Origin: Schizophyllum amplum
Lineage: Eukaryota; Basidiomycota; Agaricomycetes; Agaricales; Schizophyllaceae
DNA: 64,000 nt
NCBI GenBank assembly: GCA_007026445.1
Contig: VDMD01000028.1
Location: 124,001 to 188,000 of the forward strand
Direction of reading: 5' to 3'
Made by a program: the position numbers and the translations under genes. Below are positions 47,803-59,785 of the stretch, piece after piece; the first letter of the stretch is position 1; each line of letters opens with the position of its first letter. Below the pieces are notes generated by a model. It was not told the DNA's origin and ran no database searches. It was given only the letters and a program-made list of their open reading frames with translations.

Positions 47803-49810
47803 ATGGCACATTCCGTGGCGTCCCAGGATGAAAAGTCCATCGCCAACGCAGAGGCCTCGGTGCACGCAGGGGACCCGTACTTTGATCCCTACGGACAGGC
47901 CCATGAGGACGAGAAGTACGTCCAGTCTCGCGGTGTCACGCGCATGGAGGCCGTGAGCCGTACCGCCCAAGGCAAGAAGGGCAGGTACACCCTCTGGGCC
48001 ATCTCTGCGTCCGTCATCGTCTGCGCCTGGGCATACGCGCTCGACCAGTCCACAACCAGCAGCTACGAGCCGCTTGCCACCTCCGACTATGAGGAGCACA
48101 GCACCGGTCTCGCGACGCTCTCTATCGCCACCGGCATCATCGGTGCGGTGGCGAAGCCCTTCATCGCCAAGATATCCGACATCACGTCCAGGCCGTACAC
48201 ATACCTGCTCATCATCGTCCTCTACATTATGGGCTACGTGATCATTGCCGCCTCGTCCACCCTCTCCGCCTACGTTGTCGGCGCCGTCTTTGGTGCGCTC
48301 GGTCAGAGCGGTCTTGATCTGCTGAACGATCTCATCGTCGCCGACCTTACGAGCCTGCAGTGGCGGCCGTTCATCAGCTCTCTGCTCTCCGCGCCCTTCA
48401 TCATCAATACGTGGTACGCAGGCAAGATCGTCAGCGCCCTCTCGTACGCGCAGGGCTGGCGTTGGGGATACGGCATGTTCGCCATCATCATGCCTGTCTG
48501 CCTCGGCCCCGCCATCGCTGTCTTGATCTACCTCGACCGGAGGGCGCAGAAGCTGGGCGTCGTGAACATCGCGTCCAGCAACCTCCAACGACGTCTGGCG
48601 CGGGAGGAGGCGCAGGAGAAGGGCGAGGAGGGTCCGCGCGGCCTCGACACATATGCGGCACCGCAGATCAAGGAGACCTGGTTCCAGCTTCTTAAGCGGA
48701 GCTGCATCGAGATTGACGCGTTCGGTCTCCTCCTCCTCGGGTTCGGATGGTCGCTCTTGCTGCTTCCGTTCTCGCTCAAGACGTACGCCAAGGGTGGCTG
48801 GAATAACCCGTCAATGATCGCCATGATGGTCGTCGGCGGTGTCTTCCTCATCCTCTACGTTTTGTACGAGCGCTTCTTGGCAACCTTCCCCAGCAGCCCT
48901 GGTCGTATTCTCAAGAACAAGACGTTCATGATGGCCGTCATCATTGACTTCTTGTACATGGGTAAGTGGTTCCCCCTCGATGCGACGGGATTTCTATCTA
49001 ACACTCTTTTTAGTCGCCGGTAATCTCCGCGGTCTTTACCTATCGTCGTACGTGTACATCACGCAGGAGTGGAGCGTCCAGAACTGGACGTACTACAACA
49101 ACACCCTGACGCTCTCGCTCTGCGTTTTCGGTATCATCATCGGTCTGGCCATGCGCTACACCCATCGCTACAAGTACTGGCAAGTCGCCGGACTCAGCAT
49201 CAAAATCATCGGTGTCGGCATCTTGCTCAACGGCCACCGCGCGACGTCCGCCCTCGGCCCCATCATCGCGTCGCCCATCCTCATCGGCGCCGGCGGCTCC
49301 TTCTCTGTCGTCTCGTCCCGCATCGCGTCGCAGGCGTCCGTTCCCCACCAGGACACCGCCCTCGTCATCGCCCTGCTCGCGCTCTGGAGCAAGATTGGCT
49401 CGTCCGTCGGCTCTGCCATCGCGGCCGTCATCTGGTCGGAGAAGATGCCCGCGTACCTGCGCGAGGAGCTGCCGGCGAGCGTGAACGACACGCAGGTGCT
49501 CAAGTTCTTCGGGAACATCAAGCTCATCCGCGTGTACGACTACGACAGCGAAATTCGGCAGGGCGCGATCCGCGCGTACGAGCGCACGCTGTGGTACCTC
49601 ATCGTGCCCGCGCTATGCCTGTCGTTCCTCCCCCTCATCGCGTCGCTGTTCCAGACGAACTATTTCTTGGGCAAGCAGCAGAACGCGGTGCACAATGTGG
49701 GGACGGATGGAGAGGTGGTGCATGACGAGCGCGTCAAGAAAGACGCGTTGGTCGAGTACGACACGACGACACTCAAGGGCAAGTTCCTGAAGTTCTGGGC
49801 AGGCAAGTAG
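47803..49810 (+). CDS. Siderophore-iron transporter (MFS, SIT family)
   Basis: SIT transporters take up ferric siderophores by proton symport. Exons 47803-48961 and 49014-49810 give about 651 aa, typical of 14-TM SIT proteins. A charged N-terminus (MAHSVASQDEKSIANAEASV) precedes YTLWAISASVIVCAWAYALD and the SIT-typical DQSTTSSYEPLATSDYEEHS. Then come KPFIAKISDITSRPYTYLL, FINTWYAG-like FIINTWYAGKIVSAL, WRWGYGMFAIIMP, LLLPFSLKTYAKGGWNNPSM, FLYMVAGNLRGLYLSSYVYI and DTALVIALLALWSKIGSSVG. The C-terminal tail ends TLKGKFLKFWAGK. The frame is intact. The upstream ATCWGATAA element suggests repression by iron. The ligand cannot be read from sequence. Confidence 0.92.
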
Positions 49811-50798
49811 ACGGGTGCCCTTTTAAGTATGCAGTCTTCGTCGTACTTGACGGATCGAAAATAATATGTAGCTCCCCATCATGCAGAGTTTGTACTGTAG
49901 TCTTGGAATGTTGATAGAGGTTGGCTGTTCTTGACAATGTATATGAGTGCAGGCATTGTTCAGTTTCAGGCCCGTTCCATGTTTTAGTCCGCTGCAACAC
50001 TGAGGTCAGCATCTAGAACCGCAGGGAAGCAACCGCCCACAGATCTCTTCCAAGTTAGCCTTCAGTACGGTTTCCACAACTTCCGTGACGGGACCCGGTT
50101 TTTACGCCCAATCTCTCTTGTCGACTCGGGTCAGGGAAATTCGATCCATCATAAGTACCACGAAGATTCGAAGACGAATCTGCTCACCGTGTCTTCAACG
50201 TATGGAACATGTAAGGTAGCGAGGCGACGAGCCCTCCATCCGCCGGTGGCGGCGTGGAAGGAAGCAGGCTGTCAGTAAACAGGCATTGACGCGCGCACAA
50301 CAATCTCTCCAGTCCGCGCGGTACTATGGCCATCCTCGAGCTTGTAACAACATTCATTCGTTCTCCTGAAGCACTGATGCTTGCGTGCTACTAAACAGTC
50401 GTATATGTAGACATGCATAATTCCGCCGTGTTGTGAGCAACATTAAACAGTATGTAAGATAAGTACGGTATAAAGAGGACAAACGGAGTCGGGGGGATCA
50501 GAGTCGCTTGGGACCGGCGTCGTTTCCATTGGGTTCGCCATCGATTGACATCGGGTTGGGGCTGAGTAGATGAAGGAGGGCCGAAGATCGTGGCGGGATG
50601 AAGATCGTGATGATGGGCAAGCATGGATTGGGATGAAAAACGAGCCGGTGCAGATAACTGGAAGAGCACGTGAAAACAAAAGGTAGTGCGGGTGCGATTA
50701 AAACAACATGCCGGCCGCATTATGTATTGACAGCAGAAGACGAAGTGGAAAAAGCAAGACCGAGTGACGTGAGGGGACGGCGCGTGGAGGTTCGACGA
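49811..50798. other. Convergent intergenic region
   Basis: A 988-bp region between the 3' ends of the transporter and the SDR gene. Overlapping ORFs near 50391-50720 show no recognisable content. Nothing else is seen. Confidence 0.4.
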
Positions 50799-52555
50799 TT
50801 ACTCAAGTATTGGCCAGCTGCCCTCCTCCTTCCATTTGTCGACGACGTCGCGGATGGCATCGTGCTCGAATTTGGGTTTGCGGAGGGTGTGACCAAGCAC
50901 CTGCTTTATCTTCGCGTTGTTGAAGGCGACGACGTGCTTCTCGAGCTGGTACGCGTCCATGTATGCGGACAGCGGCGTGTTCGGGATGGGCGGATTTGAC
51001 TTCTGTATCATGTCGGTCCAGCCGCCGACGTGGTGCTCGTTGATATCTTCCACGACGTCCACCATCTGAAGAGCGGGGTCTGAATACGACTGGCGACGTC
51101 ACGACGGCAAAAATTCTCACCTTCAACACCGTATTCTCAAAGAAATTGAAGAACTCGAACGTTGTACCGAAGACCTCGGTAATGGTGCTGCCTGCGCTAG
51201 CAAAGGTGCTGTCGGAATCGTCCACCTGCACGAACAGTCAATTAACTGCAACGCCTGCAGCGGGAGAGCACGTACGAGGTTAAACAGTGGCAGCGTCACA
51301 TTATCTTTATCCGACACCATGCCCTCCACCTCGGACACCTTGGACTTGTCGTTGTGAAATGGTATTTGCTCGCCAGCCTTCTCGTCGGCTGCTTTCCTGC
51401 CGAGCGGTGCCATCCACTCTGCGCAAGCCCACATTGCGGCAGAGACATCATCGGTATGAACTGTATTACTTCCATGCTTTCCGGGTCCCCATCTGAATGG
51501 GTGTCAAAGACATGTAGCGGGACACGCGTCGTGCTCACAATGATTTCATGGGCTTCTTGAGGTAGCCGTAAACAGCAGCAACCGTGATTACGGTTGGGAC
51601 TGAACTTGGATGAGATGTGATATATAGAAGGCGAGGCGTAAGACCCACCAATGCCGAAGTTCACATACGGGCCATACGCGTGGCCGATTCGCAACACGAC
51701 CACGTTCAGGCTGTGATCGCGTCAGTAAGAGGGGGCTGAGAAGGAGCTTCTGCACGCACTCCTCCATCGCCGCGAGCATTCGCAGAGTCTCGTGCCACCA
51801 TGTGCCGATGCTGCCCTCCGGCTTGCAGTCCTCCTTCTCATCGTGCGTTGCAGAGGATTTTGAAGAGGTCTCGTAGAAGGGAAGCTGGAGGCGGACGTAT
51901 GACTTGACTTTTCGCTTTGCTGCCTCGATTGCAATCATGCGGGCGACGTTGAACGTCCACTGTATGTGGATCTGTGCGCAGGTGAGCGATGGACGATGTG
52001 CGGGGATGTTTTGAACGCCTGCCTTTTCGGGGCGATCGGGTCTAATCTCGCCGGTAAAGTCGAAGACGTAGTCGTAGCCGGCGACGCCCTCTGGCGGATC
52101 GAACATGGAGGCGATGGTTGCTGGGCGGGAGTTAGCGCGCGCGCGTGACGGGGTGGGGGAAGGCGACGGACATGCGACGGTGACATTTGCTTGGTGGTAG
52201 TCTACCTCTGGCTTGTCTAGAATCTTGGGGAACTCTGCGCCGATGTAGCTAGGGGAGCGCGTGAGCGTGTGGGGAGATAAGGGCGACGGGGTGCGCACGT
52301 TGTGGGCGGCTTGACGGAGTACTTGTCGACGATGCGGACGTGCTGGAGATGGGGTGAGGGGTGGCGACGGGCAGGAGGGGAGCGCGCGCACGGATACGAG
52401 GGCTTCCCCCTGGAGCGGGACGAGGTGGGCGGCGAGGGCGCGCGAGTAAGTGTTGAGGCCGCCTGTTGGTTGTTTGGGCTGTGGTCAGCACTCGGCATCG
52501 ATCGATGCGACGGCGACGGACCGAAGATGAGGGCGGTGGGTTTGGTGTCCGACAT
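50799..52555 (-). CDS. NAD(P)-binding SDR / epimerase-like protein
   Basis: Extended short-chain dehydrogenase/reductase. Exon 1 starts MSDTKPTALIFG on the minus strand and joins GGLNTYSRALAAHLVPLQ, completing a Rossmann glycine-rich start. Next come HVRIVDKYSVKPPTT, YIGAEFPKILDKPEVDYHQA, GVAGYDYVFDFTGEIRPDRP, WTFNVARMIAIEAAKRKVKS, LNVVVLRIGHAYGPYVNFGI, VPTVITVAAVYGYLKKPMKS, SNTVHTDDVSAAMWACAEW and a C-terminal PKFEHDAIRDVVDKWKEEGS. Its layout matches fungal epimerase/dehydratase-like proteins of unknown substrate. Introns are short and canonical, and the frame is intact throughout. Confidence 0.82.
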
Positions 52556-53407
52556 CGCTGCTGCGTGGGATGACTGCGGGAGACAAGAGGGGGGTGGCAG
52601 GCAGCGCGCTCGCGGACTCCACCAGGCGCAATTGGCGAACTCGGGACGAGGGAGAAATCTGAAATGGTTCCGCCGTTGCCTCCTCGCTTACATCAGCGTC
52701 AGTGCTACGCCAGATTAGGAAATAGACCCGATCAAATGGCTGCGGCATGCCGCATGCGTCGTCTCTTGCAGGGTCGCTGCAGTGCCTGGCTTTATTGCTT
52801 GCACTCATCTATGAGCAGGTCCCCACCTGTCCCCTCTCGCTACCATTGTCTTGACGGTTGAAATGCTGAAAAAATGAAGAACAACGCTTCACTACAAAGT
52901 CCTCCATTTTCTTCTCTTGCCGCTCTACCTCAGCTTTTCAGTACGGCATGCTCAAGCGAAGCGACCTTGCGCAGCTTCTATCCACCGGTATTGGAGCGGA
53001 CTACTCATTACCCCTGCTCGTCGATGTCGGCAATTGTGCGTGGGTGCTCCAAGCAATCTCCCACTGGACGATTAGCGAGACCCTGGGCAGCAGACGCGGT
53101 TTATTTTCCATCGACGGCAGTACTACACAACAGGTACACCGTCACGAAGACGCATCTTCGTGCTACCGCCAGCTCACACGCCCCCTTCGATACGACCTCG
53201 CTCAACAGACTTGCCAACATGACATGGCAGACTTCTCTGTCAAACGCAATGTTGTACATTCATTTGCGGCCACCCGCCGTCGACGATACTGACGTACTGA
53301 CAAAATACAGGGGACAGACATACCAGGTTTTAATTGGCGACAATCTCCCCGCGGGCCCAGTGCGAATGCCCGAGTGCGTCCGGCTCTTCCTAGCTGCTCC
53401 GGTTCGT
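52556..53407. other. Intergenic, no supported gene
   Basis: This 852-bp region lies upstream of the SDR gene. A long plus-strand open frame (52874-53569) runs into the HIBADH gene on the opposite strand and has no recognisable content, so it is treated as chance. Confidence 0.4.
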
Positions 53408-54726
53408 TTACGCATCTTTCGCTCGCACAAACCACGCTTCCCCGTGCATGACTTGGCCGGTCTCCGCCTTATCCTTCAGATACGCGTACACCGACGAAAA
53501 ATCCTTCCCCGTCAGATCTGGCCGCTCCGCCGCGATCTTCGCGTATATCTGGCCCGCGGCTTCGCCTAGCGGCGACGGACTCGCCGCCTGTTCCGCCACG
53601 GTGGCCGCCAGGCCCATGTCCTGCAGCGCTCGTCAGCGTCGCTCGAGAAATCGTCAGCGTCCCCTCACGCAACGCATCTCGCACGCACCTTCAACATGAG
53701 CGCCGTCGCGAATCCGCCCTCGTAGTCGCGCTCGCACGGCGGCGCTTTGTCCACCAGCGCGCCCGGTACTGGATTGTTGACGTTCACGCTCCAGCAACTT
53801 CCTGTCGAGGATCCAATGACCGACGTCAGCACCGCGGGGTCGAGCCCCAGCTTCTGTCCTAGCAGCATCGCCTCCGCCGTCGCGATCTGCTGCACGCCGA
53901 GCAGCATCTACGCGGGCCGCGTTTAGAAATGGCGCAGTTTCGTAGCGCATGTCACTCACATTATTGCATATCTTCGCCGCCAGCCCCGCCCCTGTTGGCC
54001 CGCAGTGTATCGCCCTACTGCCCATCATCGATAGCACCGGCTGGACGCTGGCAAACGCGCCCGTCTCCCCACCTACTAGGAAGCTCAACGTGCCGGCCTT
54101 CGCGCCGGTCACTCCGCCCGACACGGGCGCGTCCACCATCTGCGCGCCCGTCGCGGTCACCGCGGACGCGACGTCTTTCGCTACGGAGACGTCGAGCGTC
54201 GTGGAGTCAATGCAGAACGTGGTGGTGCGAAGCGAGCGGGAGAGAGTTTGCAGACCGGGGAGGATGCCTGCGTTGTAGACAGAAAGGACGTGTGGGGATG
54301 CGGGGAGCATGGTGATGATGGTCTGTGAGACGAGGGCGGCTCTGGGATAGGTAGTTGTCAGTGTTACCACGGCCTGAGCAAAGCGAGAGAGGAGGCATAC
54401 TCCTCGGGACTAGACGCGATGGAGAGCTGTGCGCCGGGGAATTGTGCCATGAACGCGTCCCGGAAGCGCGTCGTGCTTGCGGGCACGGCATCGCAGATGA
54501 CGAATTGCGAGTCACTGGCGAGCGCGTGCTGCTTGGAGAAGAGGTTGAAGGCCATTTCGTAGCCCATGCGCTGGGAAGGGGAGTGGCACGTTTAGCTCGT
54601 TTGCGCGCACAGTAGCGGATAGGATTCGGACTGACTGACTCCGAGACCGATGAAGCTCGTGCTTTTCTGGCGCCGAGACATAAGGCGCTCAACGTTGAGC
54701 TGGAGACAGCGGGTGGTTGGGCGCAT
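53408..54726 (-). CDS. HIBADH: 3-hydroxyisobutyrate dehydrogenase, mitochondrial
   Basis: HIBADH oxidises 3-hydroxyisobutyrate to methylmalonate semialdehyde in valine catabolism. Start MRPTTRCLQLNVERLMSRRQ at 54726 on the minus strand, a basic leader like a mitochondrial presequence. Then FIGLGRMGYEMAFNLF (NAD-binding), LVSQTIITMLPASPHV, DSTTLDVSVAKDVASAV, the substrate motif DAPVSGGVTGAKAGT, the catalytic Lys in PTGAGLAAKICNN, GSSTGSCWSVNVNNPVPG and the C-terminus DLTGKDFSSVYAYLKDKA. Near 54378-54382 the frame must move by one: SSLALLRPW then stop, against SSLAFAQAVVTLTTTYPRAA if one T is added to a TTT run. Otherwise the gene is complete. Confidence 0.88.
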
Positions 54727-55968
54727 CGTCGAGCTCGGGGACGCGGTGAGTTGCGTAAATCGTACTGGACTGCTACTCAGGCTGTAGGGGTGATAGATGG
54801 GCTCGACAAAGGACCGATCCGATGTGATTTGCTCTCGGGGAGACCAACAAGTAGAGCGCGAGACGAGGGCCGCGATGGATCGGAGGAGGACAAAGCTTCA
54901 CGGCCAGTTCACGGCACTCCCGCGAGATCCGGGAAGTATGTGGGGAAGCGGCCCCGAGCGGGGTATCTCATTACATAGTCCACGTGGCATAAGTACTTGG
55001 CTTGGCCGCTGAAGTTCGAACTCAACTTGAACTTCGAACATCGAAGTCCGGTTCAATTCAGCAGCTGGCAGGATCTCTTCGCGAGCAACGGCTGAGGAAC
55101 AGGGGCCCCTTAGACTGTCAAGCCGAGGACTATGGCGAACCACAGACATGACGGCAGCCTTCGGCTGGATCTCATACTATGTAGAGTCCTCCCCGCGCTG
55201 GCCCCATGAACGCACCCGACAATGTGACCGAAATTGGGCGTGCAGGCGGGCACCATTACGGAATTTGCGGAGACCGTCTTCAAAGCTGACTTGGAAGAGT
55301 AGAGCATGCTTGTTCAATTGAACAAATAAGGCTACAATCGTCTCTCTTTGTTGAGGTCAGAGTGCGAGTCTATGATATCTAGGACCGTACAGAAATCGTC
55401 GTCGTGTGTATGTACAGCGGACATCCGCGGGGAAGACGAAATTAGTTTGAACAATGAACAACCTGATTGAGTGAAGGATTATGGTACATTGCGTTTCAGG
55501 CAAAAACACAAATGGGTGTTACATGGTCGTAGAATGGCCATGCGAGGACGAGCGGCTTCCATGGGCTGACGAAGGCTGGGCGCGCTCGGGAGCAGGGTCA
55601 ATCCTCCAAGGCCCCTGGTAGAACGGAGGATCGTTCGCGTGAACGAACCGCTCCAATCCTCCTAGGACCTAGTCAAGCTGTAGGCCGCAATGATCGTCTC
55701 ATAACCTGTGACGCAGTCCCTTGCGTTTGCGCAATCGGAGAAATTTTTGTAGGATGTTTAGAGGTAGAAGGTAAAGATTAGGGTGGGATGGGGAACAGGC
55801 TGCAAGTGTACCGTCTGATAATCCAGGCGAAGGCCATGCTGGAGGGCTCCTAGGGCATCCTAAAAGAAAGCATGAACACTGAGCATCAAGTCCGATCGAC
55901 CTGCGGCTGCCCGGCTGCCAGATAAAGGTAATGGATGACATCGACAGTGAAGGTGACGGTTCTCTCCT
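54727..55968. other. Intergenic with palindromic GAAGTTCGAAC repeats
   Basis: A 1,242-bp spacer between two minus-strand genes. Near 55012-55044 the words gaagttcgaac and gaacttcgaac form overlapping palindromes, and GTTCAATTGAAC at 55313-55324 is another 12-bp palindrome. No gene is supported. Confidence 0.45.
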
Positions 55969-58900
55969 TCAAGCCACCAAGCGAATCACAGCATCTCCTC
56001 GAAGTGTTTCTCCAGGGTTCGAAGAGGGGGGACTATGGACGAAGAGAACAATCGTGGCGCGCCGGACGAACTGAAGGGTGGTGCTTTCGCGAAACATAAC
56101 CCCCAGTTCCTCGTTGCTACGCGAGGAAATATCGGGTGCATCGACGATATAGATGGTGTACGCGTCCGACGCCGAAAGACCGTACCGCCGCTCAAAGGCT
56201 AAAACTGCTGACATCCCGCGTGGTTGAAACAGGCGTTGGTTCCATTCCTGTAGCTCCCAAAAGATCGTTCCCGCCAATAAGCGAGAGGCATGCGTGTTCT
56301 CCAAGCAAAGATCTGGTCGTTCGGCTGCGACCGCGGGTGCATATATGTCCACCATAGACTGTAAAGACGTCGGTTCACTTCGAAGAGAATGCGAATGGAT
56401 TTCATACCGTGGTCAACCTGACGAGGTCGCTGAAATGGACGCCTCGCTCGACACGAAGCGCCTTAAACAGTTGAAGGGCAGGCTGGGAAAAGTCAAGTTC
56501 CACATGTCTCCGGGCAGATAAATCGGCAATCTGTCGAGGCCAGAAGCCGGAGTATGACAAGCCTGGTTGAGGAATAGGACGAGTGGCGGGGCTCTCAGAC
56601 GTGAGGATGTCGCGGACTTGTTGTGTCCTGACAAGTTCTGGGCCTGCCGTCTCCCAATGCGACCGTGGCGGAATGGCCTGTGCATCCTGGTTTGGCGCCC
56701 GCAAGCTCGCGGTCGATGAGTGCCTTGCGTCTGTGGATTGAGCCTCCCGCCGTGACACTGCCTCCCGAGACTGTTGTGAGGACGCTGACAGTGTAGAAGA
56801 TGCTGGCACCGACTCGCATCGGCTGACGAGTCCCGGCGGAACTGGCACACCCGAATGCCAAAAGTGACCGGTCGAGAAATCCTGCGAAGCGATCTGAGGT
56901 GGGCGTGGAGGGCCCGACGCTGACGGTATAAGAGGTAGCGGTCGCGACAAACGGGGATATTCTGAGGAGGAGTGTGGCGGCAGCGCGGACGTCGCGAGCA
57001 AGGGGTACCCTGAGAAGTGCACTGACACCTCTTGTACAGGCTGTGCATTAGGAGACGAGGTTCGCTGTTGAGGCTCACCCGGCGGCTGAGGATGAAATGC
57101 GTACGGGCGCCTGTGACTTGAGTGTGATGTGGCGAAGGATTCGGGAGAGAAGGAAGTCACTTCCGTCAAGGTAGTGTGCGTGTTGGGTTGCCACGCTGCC
57201 GGCAAACGTGGTGGCTGAGAAATTGATTCGGGCGGGTTTATGAATGGCTGTGGCGGGCGTCTCATTTCAGAAAGAGGTTGCGCGGGCGCGTCCAACGCTG
57301 CTGGAACAAGACCTACTGTGCCTTCGTACAACTTCGGCGCAGCAGACACAGTCTCTTGAGGCAGCGCAGGGGCGCCTATCGATTGCGGATCACTACTGGT
57401 GTCCGGTGAATAGAGAGACGCTGCTATGCTGGCTGGATATCCAAAGGATACACCCTTTGGCTCCCTGTCGTAACTCGAAAACTGCGAGAGCGGTATGGCT
57501 GACCCTTTAGAGGGTATTGTCTGGGGCGGCGAGTGATTGACCGGCTCTGCGTATGTCTGGTATTGGCGAGAATGAGCTATCCCAGGCGGACGCGAATGTG
57601 GGGTTGAAGTGTGAGAGTAGTCGAAAGCAGGAGGCGTACTGTGGCTTTGTAATCCATGGCCCTGTGAGGCCGGACTTTGTCCGGAAGGAACAACTCGTGA
57701 CATGGTGGAAGATGGTGTCACGTTGTACGTCCCATCGGGCAGGATTTGTTGCACGATATGTGACATCTGCCTCTTCCAGGCATTGTCCATCCGATCTCCG
57801 TAGCGTGCGAATGTCTTGCATATGCAAGCAAGGTAGAACATGCCGATGCCGATTACGCAGGTAATGGCGATGCGTGTGCCGAGTGCAGCGGTCGCGGAAG
57901 TCGTTCGCTCTGGAGGATCTGCCACAGATCCTGTCCGCCAGATATACGACATAATGCTGACGATAAATAGTACGATAGACCTTAACATTCCACCGTAAGC
58001 GAGAGCAAACGCGAATGCGGAAGAAAAAGAAACAGACCACACTAGCCAGATGACAGGCATAGCCAAGAGGACCCATACGTTCCAGAATATGGGATGGGGT
58101 TGTTTTCTGGACTCCTGGTAAAATATAAGTCTGAGCGCGACCGAGTTCGCGTGATGACACTTGCGTAGGCTCAAGCAGACGCCTTGTGCATCCGCTTCAT
58201 CGTGCCAAACCGAATGATATACAAGCATCCGTATAAAAGCGACATAAGCGCAGCTATGAGAGAGAGCACGCAGGCAGTTCTTGTCACCACGTCCGCGGCG
58301 GCTGCGTCGATCTGAAGCCATATCAGAGAATTAGAGCGGATGCCAAGCGGAGGTCTGACCTGCAGCATCGACAGAAGCGCACTAGCAATGAAGCAGTCAG
58401 GCGTGGTCCGTAAATGTACCCGAAAGACGACACATACGACATCAGCAGCGCAGAAATGACATTTTGCGTCTTCCACTCGCGGAGTAAGCTATCGATAAAG
58501 GACTCCCAGGAGTCGCGAAAACGACGCATGGCAGGAGTGACTCGTGAGACGCCGGCTTGATGGGGAACGCCATAAGTCGATATGTGATTTATCTGGTCGA
58601 GAGCCTCTCGCCGCTCCTCCCGATTCTTCTCCTTCCACTCGGCGGCAGCTGTCCTGGCCATCTGCTCGAAATCTGACATGCTCAAATCTGCATCCTCCAG
58701 GACGCGTTTCACTCTCCCGAAGTAAAACATCGGCATGCGAAGCAGACAGAGCTGGTAGAATGCCACTGGGAAAGTGAAGGTCATATGCGTGTATGCTTTA
58801 TCCAAGACGTCCTGGCCGAACCCATTAAGGGCAATCTGATCCTTCTCGTCAAGCGGCACTTGCAGTCCTGGAGGTGCTCCGTGGAACTGCTGCCGTTGTG

Positions 58901-59361
58901 GCGGCGCAAGTAGCGAGGGCTGAGCAACAGGCGACAGAGAGAACGGATTGCGGGTGGAGAAGGGTGTAGAGTCCCATGGAAGGTCTTGAGGAGAGGGTGT
59001 AGGACTGGTCACGGTGTACGCAAAGTCAGGAGGCGCAAGGCTCGGATGTGGTCCCTGCGGCGAAGTGCTAGCCGGAATGGTACGTTGAGGCGAGGCACTC
59101 GACTGTCCGGCGTACCAGGAAGGATGTTCTCCTCCAACTTTTGTTTGTGGTCGGCGTTGACGCACATCTTCGTTGTTGGCGCTCCCTCGGGCAGAGGTGA
59201 AAGCTAGCCGCTCATCGTGCGGCGATCCTGAACCAGGTAAGATCGAGTCGTCAAAGCTGTTATGCGACCTGATATAGAATAAACTCACGGGCATCATCAG
59301 GCGCGGCTGAGTACGGCAAAACATGCTTGACCGCGTCCTCGCCTCTCCAGCTCAAAGCCAT
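55969..59361 (-). CDS. Uncharacterised membrane protein, paralog of the left-edge gene
   Basis: Start MALSWRGEDAVKHVLPYSAA at 59361 on the minus strand, then a Ser/Pro-rich leader. A conserved-looking cytosolic block follows (KAYTHMTFTFPVAFYQLCLL, MFYFGRVKRVLEDADLSMSD). Next are hydrophobic helices (NVISALLMSALLSMLQ, TACVLSLIAALMSLLYGCLY, WNVWVLLAMPVIWLVWSVSF, FALAYGGMLRSIVLFIVSIM, IAITCVIGIGMFYLACICK), a roughly 350-residue Pro/Ser-rich linker and a C-terminal domain. That domain, YSGFWPRQIADLSARRHVEL...FSDLVRLTT then FWELQEWNQRLFQPRGMSAV, is split by a 49-nt intron (56407-56359), exactly as in the gene at 1-1394. The splice near 58190-58110 could not be resolved. Unlike its paralog it lacks the Ser/Arg tail. 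No named family is recognised. Confidence 0.75.
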
Positions 59362-59785
59362 CGAGAAAGTCTAGACGGGAGAGCTTTACGTGGGCCGACT
59401 CGAAGAGGAACGCAATGGGAGGAAGAGTCAAGTACAACAGCACCACTTGATCTTGGAAGGAATCTTGTGAATGCCAGCTGACATTGACACCGCTATCGAT
59501 AGGCCGCAGGCGCTCGGGTCAAAAGAGGATTTGCTGTGTAAGCATGTGAAGTGGACAATACAATGGGAAAGCTGTAAGGGGTGATCAGCCGATCTTCACA
59601 TGCACTTGTAGACATCGTTGGATTCTATCAGCTCACTTTACAAGCATGCTGTATGACGGTCTGGAACAAGAACGTTAACGAGTCGAACCGTGGGATTTAC
59701 AATCGCGCGCGCCAGGATCACCGGGCCGAACCCGCATTCATTTGTTCAAGTTCTGTTATACTTCCACGACGGGTTGACATGCGCG
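59362..59785. promoter_or_regulatory. Divergent promoter, membrane protein and Rim20/PalA
   Basis: A 424-bp spacer between divergent start codons. No specific motif is identified. Confidence 0.4.

Noticed and set aside
52874..53569. Long plus-strand open frame overlapping the 3' end of HIBADH
   Set aside because: No recognisable content, and it overlaps antisense to conserved HIBADH coding sequence; a GC-rich genome gives such shadows.
55012..55044. Heat-shock element reading of the GAA/TTC palindromes
   Set aside because: Spacing does not follow nGAAnnTTCn units.
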